This document shows, piece by piece, positions 46,893-58,202 of a DNA stretch of 64,000 bases (its first letter is position 1; the number at the start of each line of letters is the position of its first letter). The stretch comes from Pseudoflavonifractor sp902362925 (GTDB lineage: Bacteria > Bacillota > Clostridia > Oscillospirales > Oscillospiraceae): assembly GCA_902362925.1 (NCBI GenBank), contig CABIYL010000019.1. One strand, given 5' to 3'. A program made the translations under genes and the position numbers. The notes under the pieces are model-generated. The model worked only from the letters and a program-made list of their open reading frames with translations. It ran no database searches and was not told the origin of the DNA.

Positions 46893-49800
46893 GCGGCGCC
46901 GGTGAAGCCGCTCAGGGAGCCGGTGGCGTCCACCTTGGCGTCCAGCGCGCCGGCCATGGCATACAGAGCCTTGGCCACGTCGGTGCGGGTCACGGTCTGG
47001 CTGCCGTCGAAGTCGTCGGAGACGATGGACAGGGAGGCGGCCCACTCGGCGGCCTCAGCGTACCACTCGGTACCCGTCTGGCCCTCCACGTCGGGACAGC
47101 CGGCCATACGCCACAGGACGGTGACCAGCTCACCGCCGGTGAGGGTGGCGTTGGGGGCGAAGTAGCCGCCGCCGGTGCCCAGGAGAAGCTCACGGGCGCT
47201 GACAAAGGCCACGGCAGGGGAGTACCACAGGGACGCAGCCACGTCCACAAAGACCTTGGTATTGTCGATGAGATGGAGCTTACTGGAATTGCCCAGGGAG
47301 AGAATCTTGCCGTTCTCCACGACGGCAATGGGAACGATGGTGTAGTGTCCGTCCTTGTCCACCTGAACGGCTACGGTGTAGTCGCCGGCCTCAGAGGGAG
47401 ACACAGGAGTAATAGCCACGCCGTTCTCGTCGATGATGACCACGTCATCCTTGGGCGGGGTGTAGGGCGGATAGTAGTCCTCGTGCTCGGGCGGGATATC
47501 CACCACCTCGGTGCCGCAGATGATGTCGGCACGGTCACGGATACGGATGCGGGGTGCGGGGCCGTCAAAGGTGTTGTCGTAGGAGGCCAGGCCGGTGACG
47601 GTGATCTCGTGGCCCACAGCCAGGTTTTCGATGACCTTGTCCTTGGTGATGTAGCCGTCGATGAACACACGGGCGTCGTAGCCGGAGCTGTCACGGACCA
47701 TGATGGTCTGGACCAGGCCCTCGGCCTCTTCGAAGCTGACCACCACGCCCTTGATCTGGACCAGGCTGCCCAGGTACTTGGACTCAGCCGCCTCCTGGGT
47801 GGTGATAGGCTTGGGCTCCAGGGTCTCGTCCTCGCCCAGCTCGCCGATCTTCTCGATGGAGGTCACAGCGATCTGGCGCTCGCCCTGGTAAGAGGAGGTG
47901 GTGCCGGTGATGCGGACCTTGTCGCCGATCTTGTAGTTGCCGGCCACGGGGAAGGCGTTGATACCGGCGGTGCCGTCCTGGACGTAGATACAGTCGAAGA
48001 AGGCGGTATCCTTGTCATAGCCGGAGGCGTTGGAGGTGACCACGCCCTCGATGACGTACTTGATGCCCTCCAGCTTCTGGGCCTGCACGTCGGCGATATC
48101 GGTGATGGTCAGGGGGTTGAGGTAGGCTACCAAGTTCTCGCAGATGTTGTAGTTGGAGTAGTTCTTCTCGGCGCCGGAGTCACTGATGGTGGCCTGGACC
48201 TCGAAGTTGGACATGAAGGCCGCGCCGGAGACGACGATAAGGCCCTTGTCGTCGCCCAGGTCCTCGGTAGCCAGCACCATCAGGCGGTCATCGCCCTCGG
48301 CCACGGTGTACTTGGGCATGGAGTCGCCGCCCAGGGTGTCGTTGTCGCTGTCCTTGGAGTAGGTGGTGGCGTGGCCGTAGACCACGGGGGAGACGGTGTC
48401 GGGAATGGTGGTAGTGGGATTGCCCTCAGCGTCCACCACGTAGATGGAGGCACCGCCGTACTGGCTGAAGAGCTGGGAGTACAGGTTGTTGTTGGGGTTC
48501 TCGGGGTCAAACTCCACGCCGTTCATCAGGAAGTGGTCCCAATTGTAGGTGGAGAAGTAGAGCCGCTGGGTCTGGCCGCCGTTGAGCTTGTCGTCGTTGG
48601 TGGCGTCGTCGCCGATACGCAGGGAGGAGCCCAGGGCCTCAAGAACCTTGTTCTGCTGGGCGGCCATGTGGTCGGCGGCGGGGAATTCCGCATAGCTCTC
48701 ATAGTAGTCGGACCAGCCGGCCAGGACCAGGGTGCCGCCGGCGGCGTTGAAGGTCTTCAGGGCCTCGATTTCTGCATCGGAGTAGCAGACATAGGGGTCG
48801 CGCAGGGCGCTGCCGTCACGGCGGGAAGGAGCGGTGAGGAAGATGGCCACATATTTGCCGTTCTCATTCTCACAGGCGGCGATCAGGTCTTCGCTGGTGT
48901 TCAGCTGAACCGTGCGCACCGAGTAACCGGCGGCCAGGTTGCCGAAGTTGCCCATGGAGTCCTTGTAGTTGCCGTTGACGTACTCGTTGTAGTGGGAGGC
49001 GTCGATGCCGATGTAAACCAGCTGGCTGGCATCCAGAACATCCAGGGTGACGTCCTTGGAGTAGGAGTACTCAATGCCGTCCTCCACCAGGACCACGGTG
49101 ACGGTAATGGTCATCACGCGGGCCATGTCGGGGATATAGCTCCAGTCCACGGTCAGGGTGCCGGAGGCGGGGAGCTCATAGCCCTTGGTGTCGGTGCCCA
49201 GGACCTCGTCGCCGAGGGAGTAGGTGATGGACTTGACGGTGGCGGGGTTGGCCTCGCTGTTGAACAGGGTGGTGGTGAGGGTGAGGGCCTCGTTGGTGAC
49301 GGGAGTAGCGGTGCCGCACTCCACAGAGGAGATGCCCAGCTTCACCACTTCGCCCACCCACACGGGGGCGGTGACAGCCAGGTCGCCGTCGCCCTGGGTG
49401 ACGCGGATGAAGTAGTAGCTGTAGCTGGCGGGGATGGTGCACTCCAGCTCGCCGGAGGCCAGCTCAGCGGGATCGTCCCAGGTGTAGGCCACGGCGCCGG
49501 AGTTGACCACCACTTCCACCTTGGAGATGGAGTCGGAGGCGTCGGGGTCGTACACGCTGACGTTGATGCTCACATTCTCGGGGACGTCGGAGATGATGGA
49601 ACCCAGCATCTGGCCGTTGAGGGTGTAGTTGATCTCCAGGTTCTTGTCCTCGGTGGCGTAGACGCGGTAGTTCCGGATGGCCTCATACAGGCCGTCCTGA
49701 GAGAAGTCGTCGGTCAGGATAACGTCACGGGCATCGTTGGCGTTGCCCCACTTGCCCTTGTGGTTGTCCTGGTTGTTGGTGGGGGCCACATGCCAGCCCT

Positions 49801-52800
49801 TGTCCAGGGCCATGATGTACTGCTCATAGCTGGGGTAGTAGCCGCCGGCGCCGATGGCGCCCTCGCCGTTGCCCACCTCGACCAGGTACATCCGGGTGTC
49901 AATGATGGGGTCATAGTAGCCGAAGTCGCTGAAGTTGCCGAAGGTGGTGCCGGGGTGGTTGAACTGGCTGATGGAATTGACCAGGTTCTCGTTGCTCAGC
50001 AGGGCGTAGTAGGCCTTCATGCCGGCATCGGCGGTCTTGTTGTTCAGGGTGGTGTTGTTGCGGGAGACGATGCCGGGGGTGTTGAAGGTGTTGATGTGGC
50101 CGGGGCCGCCGGACCAGGTCATTTCGAAGCCGGCCAGGGCCACGATCTCACCGGCGTACTGCTCGTTGAAGGCGGCCACAGCGCCGGTGTAGGCGTTCCA
50201 CTTCTTGGCGCTGGCTTCGGTCATCTGGCTGACGTCATAGAGGGCGGCCTCGGGGTTGGCGGCGCCGGAGGCGTCAAAGTAGTTGGAGTGGTCGGTGAAG
50301 GCCACGAAATCCACGTTGGCGCTCTCGGGCAGGTTAGCCACGTAGTTCAGGCCCTCCTGGAGGGTGCCGGCGCCGTCGGAGTACTCGGCGGTGTGGGAGT
50401 GGAGCTGGCCGAAGTAGAGCTGGTACTTGGCCGTACCGATGGTGAAGGTCCAGGTGCGGGAGACGGTCTTTTCATCGGCCCGGGTGACGGTGGCAGTGAC
50501 GGTAACCTTGCCGTCCGCCATAGCCTCGGCGGGCTTATAAGTGGCCTTGCCGTTCTCCACGGTGGGGGTGACATCCTGGTCGTTCACCTTCAGGGAGACG
50601 GTGGGGTCCTCGCCTGCGTTGCCGAAGGTGAAGCCGATTTCGGGCTGCTTCTCGTCGCCGGTCTGAGCGTTGGCGGCGGGGAAGACAGAGGTGATGTAGG
50701 GCTCGTCCTTGACATCAAGGGTGGTGGTGCCGGTAAAGGCCACGTCCTTGTTGTCTGTTCCGCTGATGGTGATCACCAGCTCGCCGGCGGCCATGGCGGA
50801 GCCGGGAATGGAGAAGGAGTAGGTGCCGTTGTCGTTGGTCAGCTCGGCAGCGGTGTCGCCGTACTTGGCGGAGATTTCCTTGATGCCGAAAACGGAGTAC
50901 ACGGTGAAGCTGACTGCGTAGTCCTGGCCCACATAGGCGTCGGGCAGGAGGCCGAAGGTGACGGCGGGCATGTTGACCACGCCATCGGTGATGGTGACGC
51001 CCTCAGCCACGGGGTAGAAGTGGAAGGTGTAGATGTCCTTGTCGCTGTCGTTGTACAGGCTGTAGGTCTTGTAGGAGCCGGCGTAGTACTCCAGGTACTG
51101 GGAGTACTTGCCGTTGAACTTGGCGGTGCGGCTCTCCAGGTTGAAGCCGCCGTTGAAGGCGGTCAGCTTCCAGTCGGCGTCCTCGGTGGCCTTGGCGGAG
51201 TAGAAGGCGTTGTTGCCGGTGCCGTTGGAGCAGAGGTAGCCGTCAGAGGTCTTGAAGCGGAACCACTCGCCGTTGACTTCCACGGTGAAGACCCGGGCGC
51301 CGTTGGCGGGAGTGGCCACGCCGTCAGCCACGGTGGCCTCGGCGTTGTTGATGGAGGGGCTGGTCTCGTTGCCGTCGCCGCCGGCCAGAACGCCCTTGGC
51401 GCCCTCGTTGTAGAGCACCACCTGAGCGCCGTCCTCAGGCAGGTCGCCGCTGGGCTCCTCGGGAATCTCGGTGACCTTGTAGAAGGAGAGGGCGAACATA
51501 CCCTCGCTGCCGGCGTTGATGTTGTAGTAGGCGCTCCAGGTACCGTAGTTGTCCTGGTACTCCATGTAGGCGTTGCGGACGATGTTCTTCACGTAGAACA
51601 GGCCGTCGCCTGCGTCCACCAGCTCCCACTTGTCGTTTTTCTCGCCCAGCGTCATGCTGGTATAGCTGTCGGCCATACCCAGCTTCTGGCCGCCGTAGGA
51701 GAAGGACCAGGTGCCGTCGCCGTTGTCAATGACGGTCCACACGTCACTGGCGGAGAAGCCGGACAGGATACCGTCCTTCAGCGTAACAGCGGTGCCGTTG
51801 TTGTAGAAGCCGTTGTAGGTGCTGGACAGAGCCTTGTTGTAGGCGGGGGCGTAGATGACAACCTGATCGCCGTGGGCGATGGGACCGGAAGAGGCACTGC
51901 CGTCCAGGTCAATCTCGCTGGCATTGGTGTTGCGCAGCTGGAGGGTACCGTTATACGCGCTCACCGCTGCGGTGATGGTGATGACGCTGCCAACAGCCAC
52001 AGGCCAGGTGCCGTCATCATTCTTGTCCACCACGGCCTTGTAGAGCTGGATGGAGTTGCCGCTGCTGTCCTTCACGGTGATGTTGGGATTGGAGTAGGCA
52101 CCGTTGTTGTCATACACCTCGGTGACCTCCACGTTACGCAGGGTCACATAGGTGCAGATGTCGGCGGTGGTCAGCTCACCAATGGTCTTGACCGCCGGGG
52201 TCAGGGTCAGCCCGGAGGACTTCTCATAGGTGGAACCGTCCAGCTGGGGCAGGCCGTTGAAAGTGGCGCGCTTACCGGTGCCGATGACGGTGTCGCCCAG
52301 GGCGATATCGTCAAAGTTGTTGCTCATGCGGACGCAGATACCGCCGGTGCTGTCCTGAAGGTAGACGTTCTTGCCGTCCAGCAGGGTGACCACACCCTTG
52401 ACCGTCAGGTTCTCGGTGCCGTCCGCGGCAGCCAGAGCCTCCGCGATGGAGATAGTCTCGGGCTCCTCGGGATCGGGAGGCGTCACTTCGCCGCCGCCCT
52501 CACCCTCCAGCTTGTAGAGGGTGAAATCACAGGGATAGCCAGCGTTGATGGTGGTGTTCTTATAGGCGCGGAACTTGCTTCCCGAGTTCTTGTTGCTGGC
52601 CAGGGTCACGGTGTCCTCGCCAGTACCCAGGAAACGGAATGCGCCGTTTTCAAAGGAGATGGCCCAGGTGTAGTCGCCGGCCTGGATGCCGTTCTCATTG
52701 CCGCCCTTGGGTGCGACCTGGATTCCATTGCTGTCTGTGAGGGTAACGCCGTCCTGTGTCACGGCAATGTCCCACACCAGATTGGCGGCGGGGGCTGTGA

Positions 52801-53029
52801 TGGAGCCGTCGGTGGCGGCCAACTCAGCAGCGGCCAGCCAGGTTCCATCCAGGGCACCCACAGCATAGCCGGAATCCACGACCATGACATAGCTGCCATC
52901 GGTTAGTTCTTCCTGGGTTGTAATCTGCTTGTATACCGCCTCGTCAGCGGCGGAAGCAGCAGGGAAAAAGGTGAACAGCATTGCCAGGGATAGGAGCAGT
53001 GCAAGGTTCTTACGGAGCTGTCGTTTCAT
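46893..53029 (-). CDS. Giant exported CehA/McbA-type metallohydrolase with SLH domains, 3' end in N gap
   Basis: At least 2,045 residues. Signal peptide (MKRQLRKNLALLLSLAMLFT to ASAA) starting at ATG 53029. Then two OB-fold/YhcR-like repeats (EALAAADGTENLTVKGVVTL about 220 and a matching one near the C-terminus, TDIADVQAQKLEGIKYVIEG), Ig-like domains, and a PHP-type metal-dependent hydrolase (about 890-1210): GQLHSHTAEYSDGAG, DFVAFTDHSNYFD, HPGTTFGNFSDFGYYDP and NNQDNHKGKWGNANDA carry the metal-binding His and Asp residues. A DUF4350-like region with GGTLVLAGWSDYYES follows. The end is SLH (FVDVAASLWYSPAVAFVSAR). It probably acts on phosphodiesters or nucleic acids at the cell surface; the substrate is an inference. 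Confidence 0.88.
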
Positions 53030-53179
53030 GATCTCCATCCTTTCTCTCGTCCGCACGGGTTGTGCGGATGGCGGCAGGGGTGTGTATCTGCCGCTCAAAC
53101 AATATTTTGACTTTTACCGCTGTTCCCATCACCTCCCGTAACGGTTGCATAAAAACAAAATAAGTTCCCTTCCGTACTC

Positions 53180-53208
53180 ATTCTACATGGAAGTTTGGTT
53201 ATAGTCAA
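53180..53208 (-). promoter_or_regulatory. Promoter of the giant SLH gene
   Basis: Minus strand TTGACT (53208-53203), 17 bases, TAGAAT (53185-53180). It leaves a leader of about 140 bases. The remainder of 53030-53425 holds only this promoter and that of smc. Confidence 0.7.
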
Positions 53209-53347
53209 CGGGGGAATGTGATATTTTGCACAATTAGAAGCGAAAAAAAGCATGTAAAATTAGTGTAAAATGGTCAAGTGTACAAAAAGCATGGGCAGCT
53301 GTGTCGATACAGAGCCTGTGAATACGGAGCAGGAAGCGGAAAAGCGT

Positions 53348-53376
53348 TTGCAAATAAGGACAGAACTTGATATAAT
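53348..53376 (+). promoter_or_regulatory. Promoter of smc
   Basis: TTGCAA (53348-53353), 17 bases, TATAAT (53371-53376). It gives a leader of about 45 bases before the TTG start at 53426. Confidence 0.8.
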
Positions 53377-53425
53377 ATAGTATTCAAACGCATTGCACCA
53401 AAAACGCAGATGTGAGGTGCCCGAT

Positions 53426-56400
53426 TTGTACTTAAAAGCACTCGAAATCCAGGGATTCAAGTCCTTTCCGGATAAGACGGTTCTCACCTTCGGCGAGGAC
53501 GTCACCGCCATCGTGGGTCCCAACGGCAGCGGCAAGTCCAATATCTCCGACGCCATCCGCTGGGTCATGGGGGAGCAGTCCACCCGTGCGCTCCGCGGCG
53601 GCAAGATGGAGGACGTCATTTTCGGCGGCACGGCCAAGCGCAAGCAGTTGGGCTTTGCCGAGGTTTCCCTGGTGTTGGACAACTCCGAGCATTTTTTTGA
53701 CCTGGAGGAGAGCGAGGTCATGGTCACCCGGCGGTACTACCGCTCGGGTGAGAGCGAGTACTACATCAACCGCCGCAGCGTCCGCCTGAAGGACATCAAC
53801 GAGCTGTTCATGGACACCGGCCTGGGCCGGGAGGGCTACTCCATCATCGGCCAGGGCAAAATCGACGAAATTCTCTCGGTCAAGTCCGGCGACCGCCGGG
53901 AGATTTTCGAAGAGGCGGCGGGCATCTCCCGCTACCGCCACCGTAAGGAGGCGGCGGAGCACAAGCTCATCCGTACCGACGAGAATCTGGTCCGCATCAA
54001 CGACAAGCTGGACGAGCTGGAGCTCCAGGTGGAGCCGCTGCGGGCCCAGTCGGAGAAGGCCAGAAAATACCTCCTGCTGCGGGACGAGCTTCGCGGCCTG
54101 GAGATCTCGGTCTGGCTGGACCAGCTGGAGAAGATCCGTGCCGCAGCCATCAAGACCCTGAACGACTACGAGAACGCCGTCCGCCAGAAGGACGAGGCCC
54201 AGCGTCAGGTGGAGGTGCTCTACGCTGCCGCCGAGGGCTACGCCGCCCAGATGCGGGAGAAGGACATAGAGGCCGAGCACATCCGCTTTGAGATGATGCA
54301 GCGGGAGGCGGACGCCAACCTGTGCGACAACGCCATTGCCGTGCTCAAGACCAATATCCAGAACAATATGGAAAACAGCGGCCGCCTCCAGGAGGAACTG
54401 GCTGCGCAGGAGGGACGGGACGACAGCATTGGCGCTCAGATTGAGGAACGCCGGAGCAGAATCCGTTCTATTATAGAGGAAGCGGACGCCCTGCGGGCAT
54501 CTCTGGCGGACTATCAGAACCAGTCCCAGGAGGCGATACGGAACGCCGGAACCCTGGCCGCCGAGATGGAGGCCCTGCGGCAGAAGGAGGCGGTGGAGAG
54601 CGCCTCCGCCTCCGAGGCCAAGGCGCTGCTGTCCGCTCTGGCCGCCGCCGCCCAGGAGCTGATGGACCGGGACGAGGCGGTCCGGCAGGAGCTGGCCGCC
54701 GCCGAGGAGCGGCTGAACACCGCCCAGGCGGAGGAGAAAGCGGCCCGTGCCGAGCTGGAGCAGGCCCGGGAGGACCGGGATGCCCTGAAGAACGTCATCA
54801 GCGGCTACACCCTGCGTCTGGAGTCCCGCAGCCGGAAGGCGAAAGAGACCCAGGACCGGCACATGAAGCTCCAGATGGAGGAGAACGCGCTCAAATCCCG
54901 CATCCACATGCTTCGGGACATGGAGAAGGCCTACGAGGGCTATTCCAAGGCCATCAAGGTGGTCATGGGGGAGGCCGAGCGGGGCCAGCTGCGGGGGATT
55001 CACGGCCCGGTGGCCGGGCTGCTTCACGTGGAGGACCAGTACACCGTGGCCATTGAGATTGCCCTGGGCGCCGCCATGCAGAACATCGTGGTGGACACGG
55101 AGGAGGCGGGCAAGGCTGCCATCCAATGCCTGAAGCGGCGGGACGGCGGACGCTGTACCTTCCTGCCCCTGACCTCCATCCGGCCTTCCGACTTCCGGGA
55201 CCGGGCAGTGGAGAAGGAACCCGGCTTTGTGGGCATGGCCGACCGGCTGGTCCGGTTTCAGCCCGCCTATGAGAAGGTCTTTTCCAATCTGCTGGGCCGG
55301 GTGGTCATCGCGGAGGACATGGACTGTGCCATCGCCATGGCCCGGAAGTACAGCTACCGGTTCCGCATCGTCACCCTGGACGGACAGGTCCTCAACCCCG
55401 GAGGCTCCATGACCGGCGGATCGGCCTCCCGTTCGGCGGGCATCCTCAGCCGTGCCAACGAGCTGGAGCGGCTGAACACCCAGTTAAACGGCGTCCGGGA
55501 CGCCCTGTCCGAGGCGGCCAAGGTGCTGGATGAGGCCAGGCGCGAGGCGGCGGTGGCTCAGTATGAGGTGGAGACCGCCCAGGCCCAGCAGCGTACCCAT
55601 GAGGACACCATCCTCAAGCTGGAGGAGCGTTGCGGTCACTATGAGACCCAGCTTGCCGAGCTGCGCCGCCAGCAGGAGGTCCAGCGTGCCGAGCTGAAGC
55701 AGCTGGAGCAGCGGGCGGCCCAGACCGAGACGGACACCGCCGCTGCCAGAAGCCGCATTGAAGCCCTGGAGGGCTCCGCTGCCGCTCTGCGAGCGGAGGC
55801 GGACAGCAAGGCGGAGGGCCAGAGCCGCCTGCAGGAGCAGGTGAGCGCCATCGGCGAGCAGATTGCCGCGCTGAACATGAAGCTGGCCAGTCTGGAGGCC
55901 GAGCAGGACGCCTCCCAGAAGGCGCTGGAGGAGCTGGAGGATCTGCGCCGGGACATGGCGGGAGACCGGGAGCAGCGGGCGAAGATGATCGCCGAGCTGA
56001 AGGCCAAGAACGACGACCTGAACGCTCAAATCCTGGAGCAGGAGCGGAAGCTCCAGACCATCCGGGAGGAGAACCAGAGCCGGAATGAGGCCATCCAGCG
56101 GCTCAACAATGAAAAGCTGGAGCTGGAAGGCCAGCGGAACCAGGCCGACCGGGAGAGCCGTGACAAGAATACCGAGCTGCTGTCCATGGAGCGCGAGGTG
56201 TCGGTGCTGGAGCAGAAGAAGCTGTCCAGCTCCATGGAGGAGAAGGGGATTCTGGACAAGCTGTGGGAGACCTATGAGCTCTCCCATGAGGCCGCCCGCC
56301 AGCAGCGGGTGGAGCTGGAGAGTGTGCCCAAGGCCCAGCGCTGCATCGGAGAGCTGAAAAAGTCCATCTCCGGCCTGGGCAACATCAACCTGGATGCCAT

Positions 56401-56995
56401 CGAGGAGTTCCAGCGCATCAATGAGCGGTACACCTACCTGAAGGACCAGCGGGACGACGTGCAGAAGTCCAAAAAGGAGCTGGAGGGCATCATTGCCGAT
56501 ATCACCGCCGAGATGAAGACCATCTTCTCCAACCGGTTTGCCATCATCAATCAGGCCTTTGGCGAGACCTTCCAGTCCTTGTTCGGCGGAGGCCGTGCCA
56601 CCCTGGAGCTGGAGAACCCGGACGATATCCTCAACTGCGGCATTGAGATCAAGGTCCAGCCGCCGGGCAAGGCGCTGAAGATCATCACCCTGCTCTCGGG
56701 CGGTGAAAAGGCCTTTGTGGCCATCGCCCTCTACTTCGCCATTCTGAAGGTGAGCCCCACGCCCTTCTGCGTTATGGACGAGATTGAGGCCGCTCTGGAC
56801 GACGCCAACGTGGTCCGCTTTGCTCACTACCTGCGGCAGATGAGCGACAAGACCCAGTTCATCGTCATCACCCACCGGCGCGGCACCATGGAGGAAGCCG
56901 ACGTGCTCTACGGTGTCACGATGCAAGAACAAGGCGTGAGCCGCATCCTGACCATCAATCTGAATGATGTGGAGCGGGAACTGAATATCAAGTAA
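53426..56995 (+). CDS. smc: Chromosome segregation protein SMC
   Basis: A 1,189-residue SMC ATPase that compacts and segregates the chromosome with ScpA/ScpB. The start is TTG 53426 (GAGGTG six bases upstream), giving MYLKALEIQGFKSFPDKTVL, the usual SMC start; the longer frame from 53393 adds atypical residues. Walker A GPNGSGKSNISDAI is near residue 31, coiled coils fill about 165-500 and 670-1010, the hinge lies at about 505-660 (GIHGPVAGLLHVEDQYTVAI), and the C-terminal head has LLSGGEKAFVAIALYFAILK and FCVMDEIEAALDDANV. Confidence 0.96.
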   Translation: MYLKALEIQGFKSFPDKTVLTFGEDVTAIVGPNGSGKSNISDAIRWVMGEQSTRALRGGKMEDVIFGGTAKRKQLGFAEVSLVLDNSEHFFDLEESEVMVTRRYYRSGESEYYINRRSVRLKDINELFMDTGLGREGYSIIGQGKIDEILSVKSGDRREIFEEAAGISRYRHRKEAAEHKLIRTDENLVRINDKLDELELQVEPLRAQSEKARKYLLLRDELRGLEISVWLDQLEKIRAAAIKTLNDYENAVRQKDEAQRQVEVLYAAAEGYAAQMREKDIEAEHIRFEMMQREADANLCDNAIAVLKTNIQNNMENSGRLQEELAAQEGRDDSIGAQIEERRSRIRSIIEEADALRASLADYQNQSQEAIRNAGTLAAEMEALRQKEAVESASASEAKALLSALAAAAQELMDRDEAVRQELAAAEERLNTAQAEEKAARAELEQAREDRDALKNVISGYTLRLESRSRKAKETQDRHMKLQMEENALKSRIHMLRDMEKAYEGYSKAIKVVMGEAERGQLRGIHGPVAGLLHVEDQYTVAIEIALGAAMQNIVVDTEEAGKAAIQCLKRRDGGRCTFLPLTSIRPSDFRDRAVEKEPGFVGMADRLVRFQPAYEKVFSNLLGRVVIAEDMDCAIAMARKYSYRFRIVTLDGQVLNPGGSMTGGSASRSAGILSRANELERLNTQLNGVRDALSEAAKVLDEARREAAVAQYEVETAQAQQRTHEDTILKLEERCGHYETQLAELRRQQEVQRAELKQLEQRAAQTETDTAAARSRIEALEGSAAALRAEADSKAEGQSRLQEQVSAIGEQIAALNMKLASLEAEQDASQKALEELEDLRRDMAGDREQRAKMIAELKAKNDDLNAQILEQERKLQTIREENQSRNEAIQRLNNEKLELEGQRNQADRESRDKNTELLSMEREVSVLEQKKLSSSMEEKGILDKLWETYELSHEAARQQRVELESVPKAQRCIGELKKSISGLGNINLDAIEEFQRINERYTYLKDQRDDVQKSKKELEGIIADITAEMKTIFSNRFAIINQAFGETFQSLFGGGRATLELENPDDILNCGIEIKVQPPGKALKIITLLSGGEKAFVAIALYFAILKVSPTPFCVMDEIEAALDDANVVRFAHYLRQMSDKTQFIVITHRRGTMEEADVLYGVTMQEQGVSRILTINLNDVERELNIK

Positions 56996-57066
56996 ATTAC
57001 CGTGTTTCAACACCGGAGGGACGCGGAATACTGAAAATAAGGAAGAACGAAAGGAACCGAGCGTAC

Positions 57067-57966
57067 ATGGGCTTTTTTGACAAAATCAAGGCGGGCCTGA
57101 CCCGCACCAAGGAGAACATCGGCCACTCGCTGGACAGCCTGTTTGCCGGAGAGCTGGACGACGACTTCTACGACGAGCTGGAAGAGACCCTCATCCTGGG
57201 CGACATGGGCATGGACACCACCATCAAGGCGGTGGCCGAGCTGCGCCGCCGGGTAAAGGCGGAGAAGATCAAGGACACGGAGGGGGCCCGTGAGTGCCTG
57301 CGCCGTGTGCTGACCGACATGCTGAACGTGGGCGACTGCGCTCTGAACCTGAGCGCCTCTCCTGCCGTGATCCTGGTCATCGGCGTCAACGGCGTGGGTA
57401 AGACCACCACCATCGGCAAGCTGGGCGCCCGGCTGAAGGGGGAGGGGAAGAAGGTGCTGCTGGCCGCTGCCGACACCTTCCGCGCCGCCGCCGCCGACCA
57501 GCTGGAGATCTGGTCCCAGCGGTCCGAGGTGGAGCTGGTCCGCCAGCATGAGGGCGCCGATCCCGCCGCCGTGGTGTTTGACGCCATGCAGGCCGCCAAG
57601 GCCCGCAAGACCGACGTGGTGCTGGTGGACACCGCCGGCCGTCTCCACAACAAGCAGAACCTGATGAACGAGCTGAACAAGATCGGCCGTGTCATCGACC
57701 GTGAGCTGCCCGGCAGCCGGACCGAGACCCTGCTGGTGCTGGACGCCACCACCGGCCAGAACGGCCTCATCCAGGCCAAGCAGTTCATGGAGGCCGCCGG
57801 CATCACCGGCATTGTCCTCACCAAGCTGGACGGCTCCGCCAAGGGCGGCATTGTCATCGCCATTGCCGACGCCCTCCAGGTGCCTGTGAAGTATATCGGT
57901 GTGGGCGAGGGCATCGACGATCTGATGCCTTTTGACGCGGAGTACTTTGTCCACGCGCTGATCTGA
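57067..57966 (+). CDS. ftsY: Signal recognition particle receptor FtsY
   Basis: A 299-residue SRP GTPase that docks ribosome-SRP complexes at the membrane. The N-domain (FFDKIKAGLTRTKENIGHSL) lacks the long acidic A-domain of enterobacteria, as usual in Firmicutes. The G-domain has GVNGVGKTTTIGKLGARLK, DTFRAAAADQLEIW, DVVLVDTAGRLHNKQNLMNE and TKLDGSAKGGIVIA. smc-ftsY is a conserved pair. The ribosome binding site (AAGGAA) is rather distant from ATG 57067. Confidence 0.95.
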   Translation: MGFFDKIKAGLTRTKENIGHSLDSLFAGELDDDFYDELEETLILGDMGMDTTIKAVAELRRRVKAEKIKDTEGARECLRRVLTDMLNVGDCALNLSASPAVILVIGVNGVGKTTTIGKLGARLKGEGKKVLLAAADTFRAAAADQLEIWSQRSEVELVRQHEGADPAAVVFDAMQAAKARKTDVVLVDTAGRLHNKQNLMNELNKIGRVIDRELPGSRTETLLVLDATTGQNGLIQAKQFMEAAGITGIVLTKLDGSAKGGIVIAIADALQVPVKYIGVGEGIDDLMPFDAEYFVHALI

Positions 57967-57988
57967 TATATAATAAGGAAGGAAACAG

Positions 57989-58156
57989 ATGAAAAAGCTG
58001 GTATTAGGCGGCGCCTGCGCCGTGAGCGGAATCCTGCTGACCGTCCTGATGGAGGCCGGGGCACTTGCCCGGGCAGGCATGTGGGCGGTCCTGGCCGCTC
58101 TGGTGCTGATGGCCTCCGGTCTGCTGCTTGGGATTCTGGGCCTGCGGGAACATTAG
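57989..58156 (+). CDS. Small two-span membrane protein
   Basis: A 55-residue protein starting at ATG 57989 behind AAGGAAGGAAA. Two hydrophobic segments are seen: VLGGACAVSGILLTVLME (about 5-22) and MWAVLAALVLMASGLLLGIL (about 31-50), with charged ends (MKK and LREH). It sits between ftsY and rph in the same direction with short spacings (22 and 46 bases), which supports a real gene. No family is recognised. Confidence 0.65.
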   Translation: MKKLVLGGACAVSGILLTVLMEAGALARAGMWAVLAALVLMASGLLLGILGLREH

Positions 58157-58202
58157 AGAAAGACAGTCTCCCGGGACTGTATCCTGTTTTGGAGGTATAT
58201 CA

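Noticed and set aside
47273..52906. 1,877-residue plus-strand open frame opposite the giant SLH gene
   Set aside because: Antisense shadow caused by high GC and codon bias; composition is repetitive Val/Gly/Asp/His and there is no domain or ribosome binding site.
53432..57013. Long minus-strand frames opposite smc
   Set aside because: Leu/Gln/Val/His-rich shadows of the coiled-coil codons.
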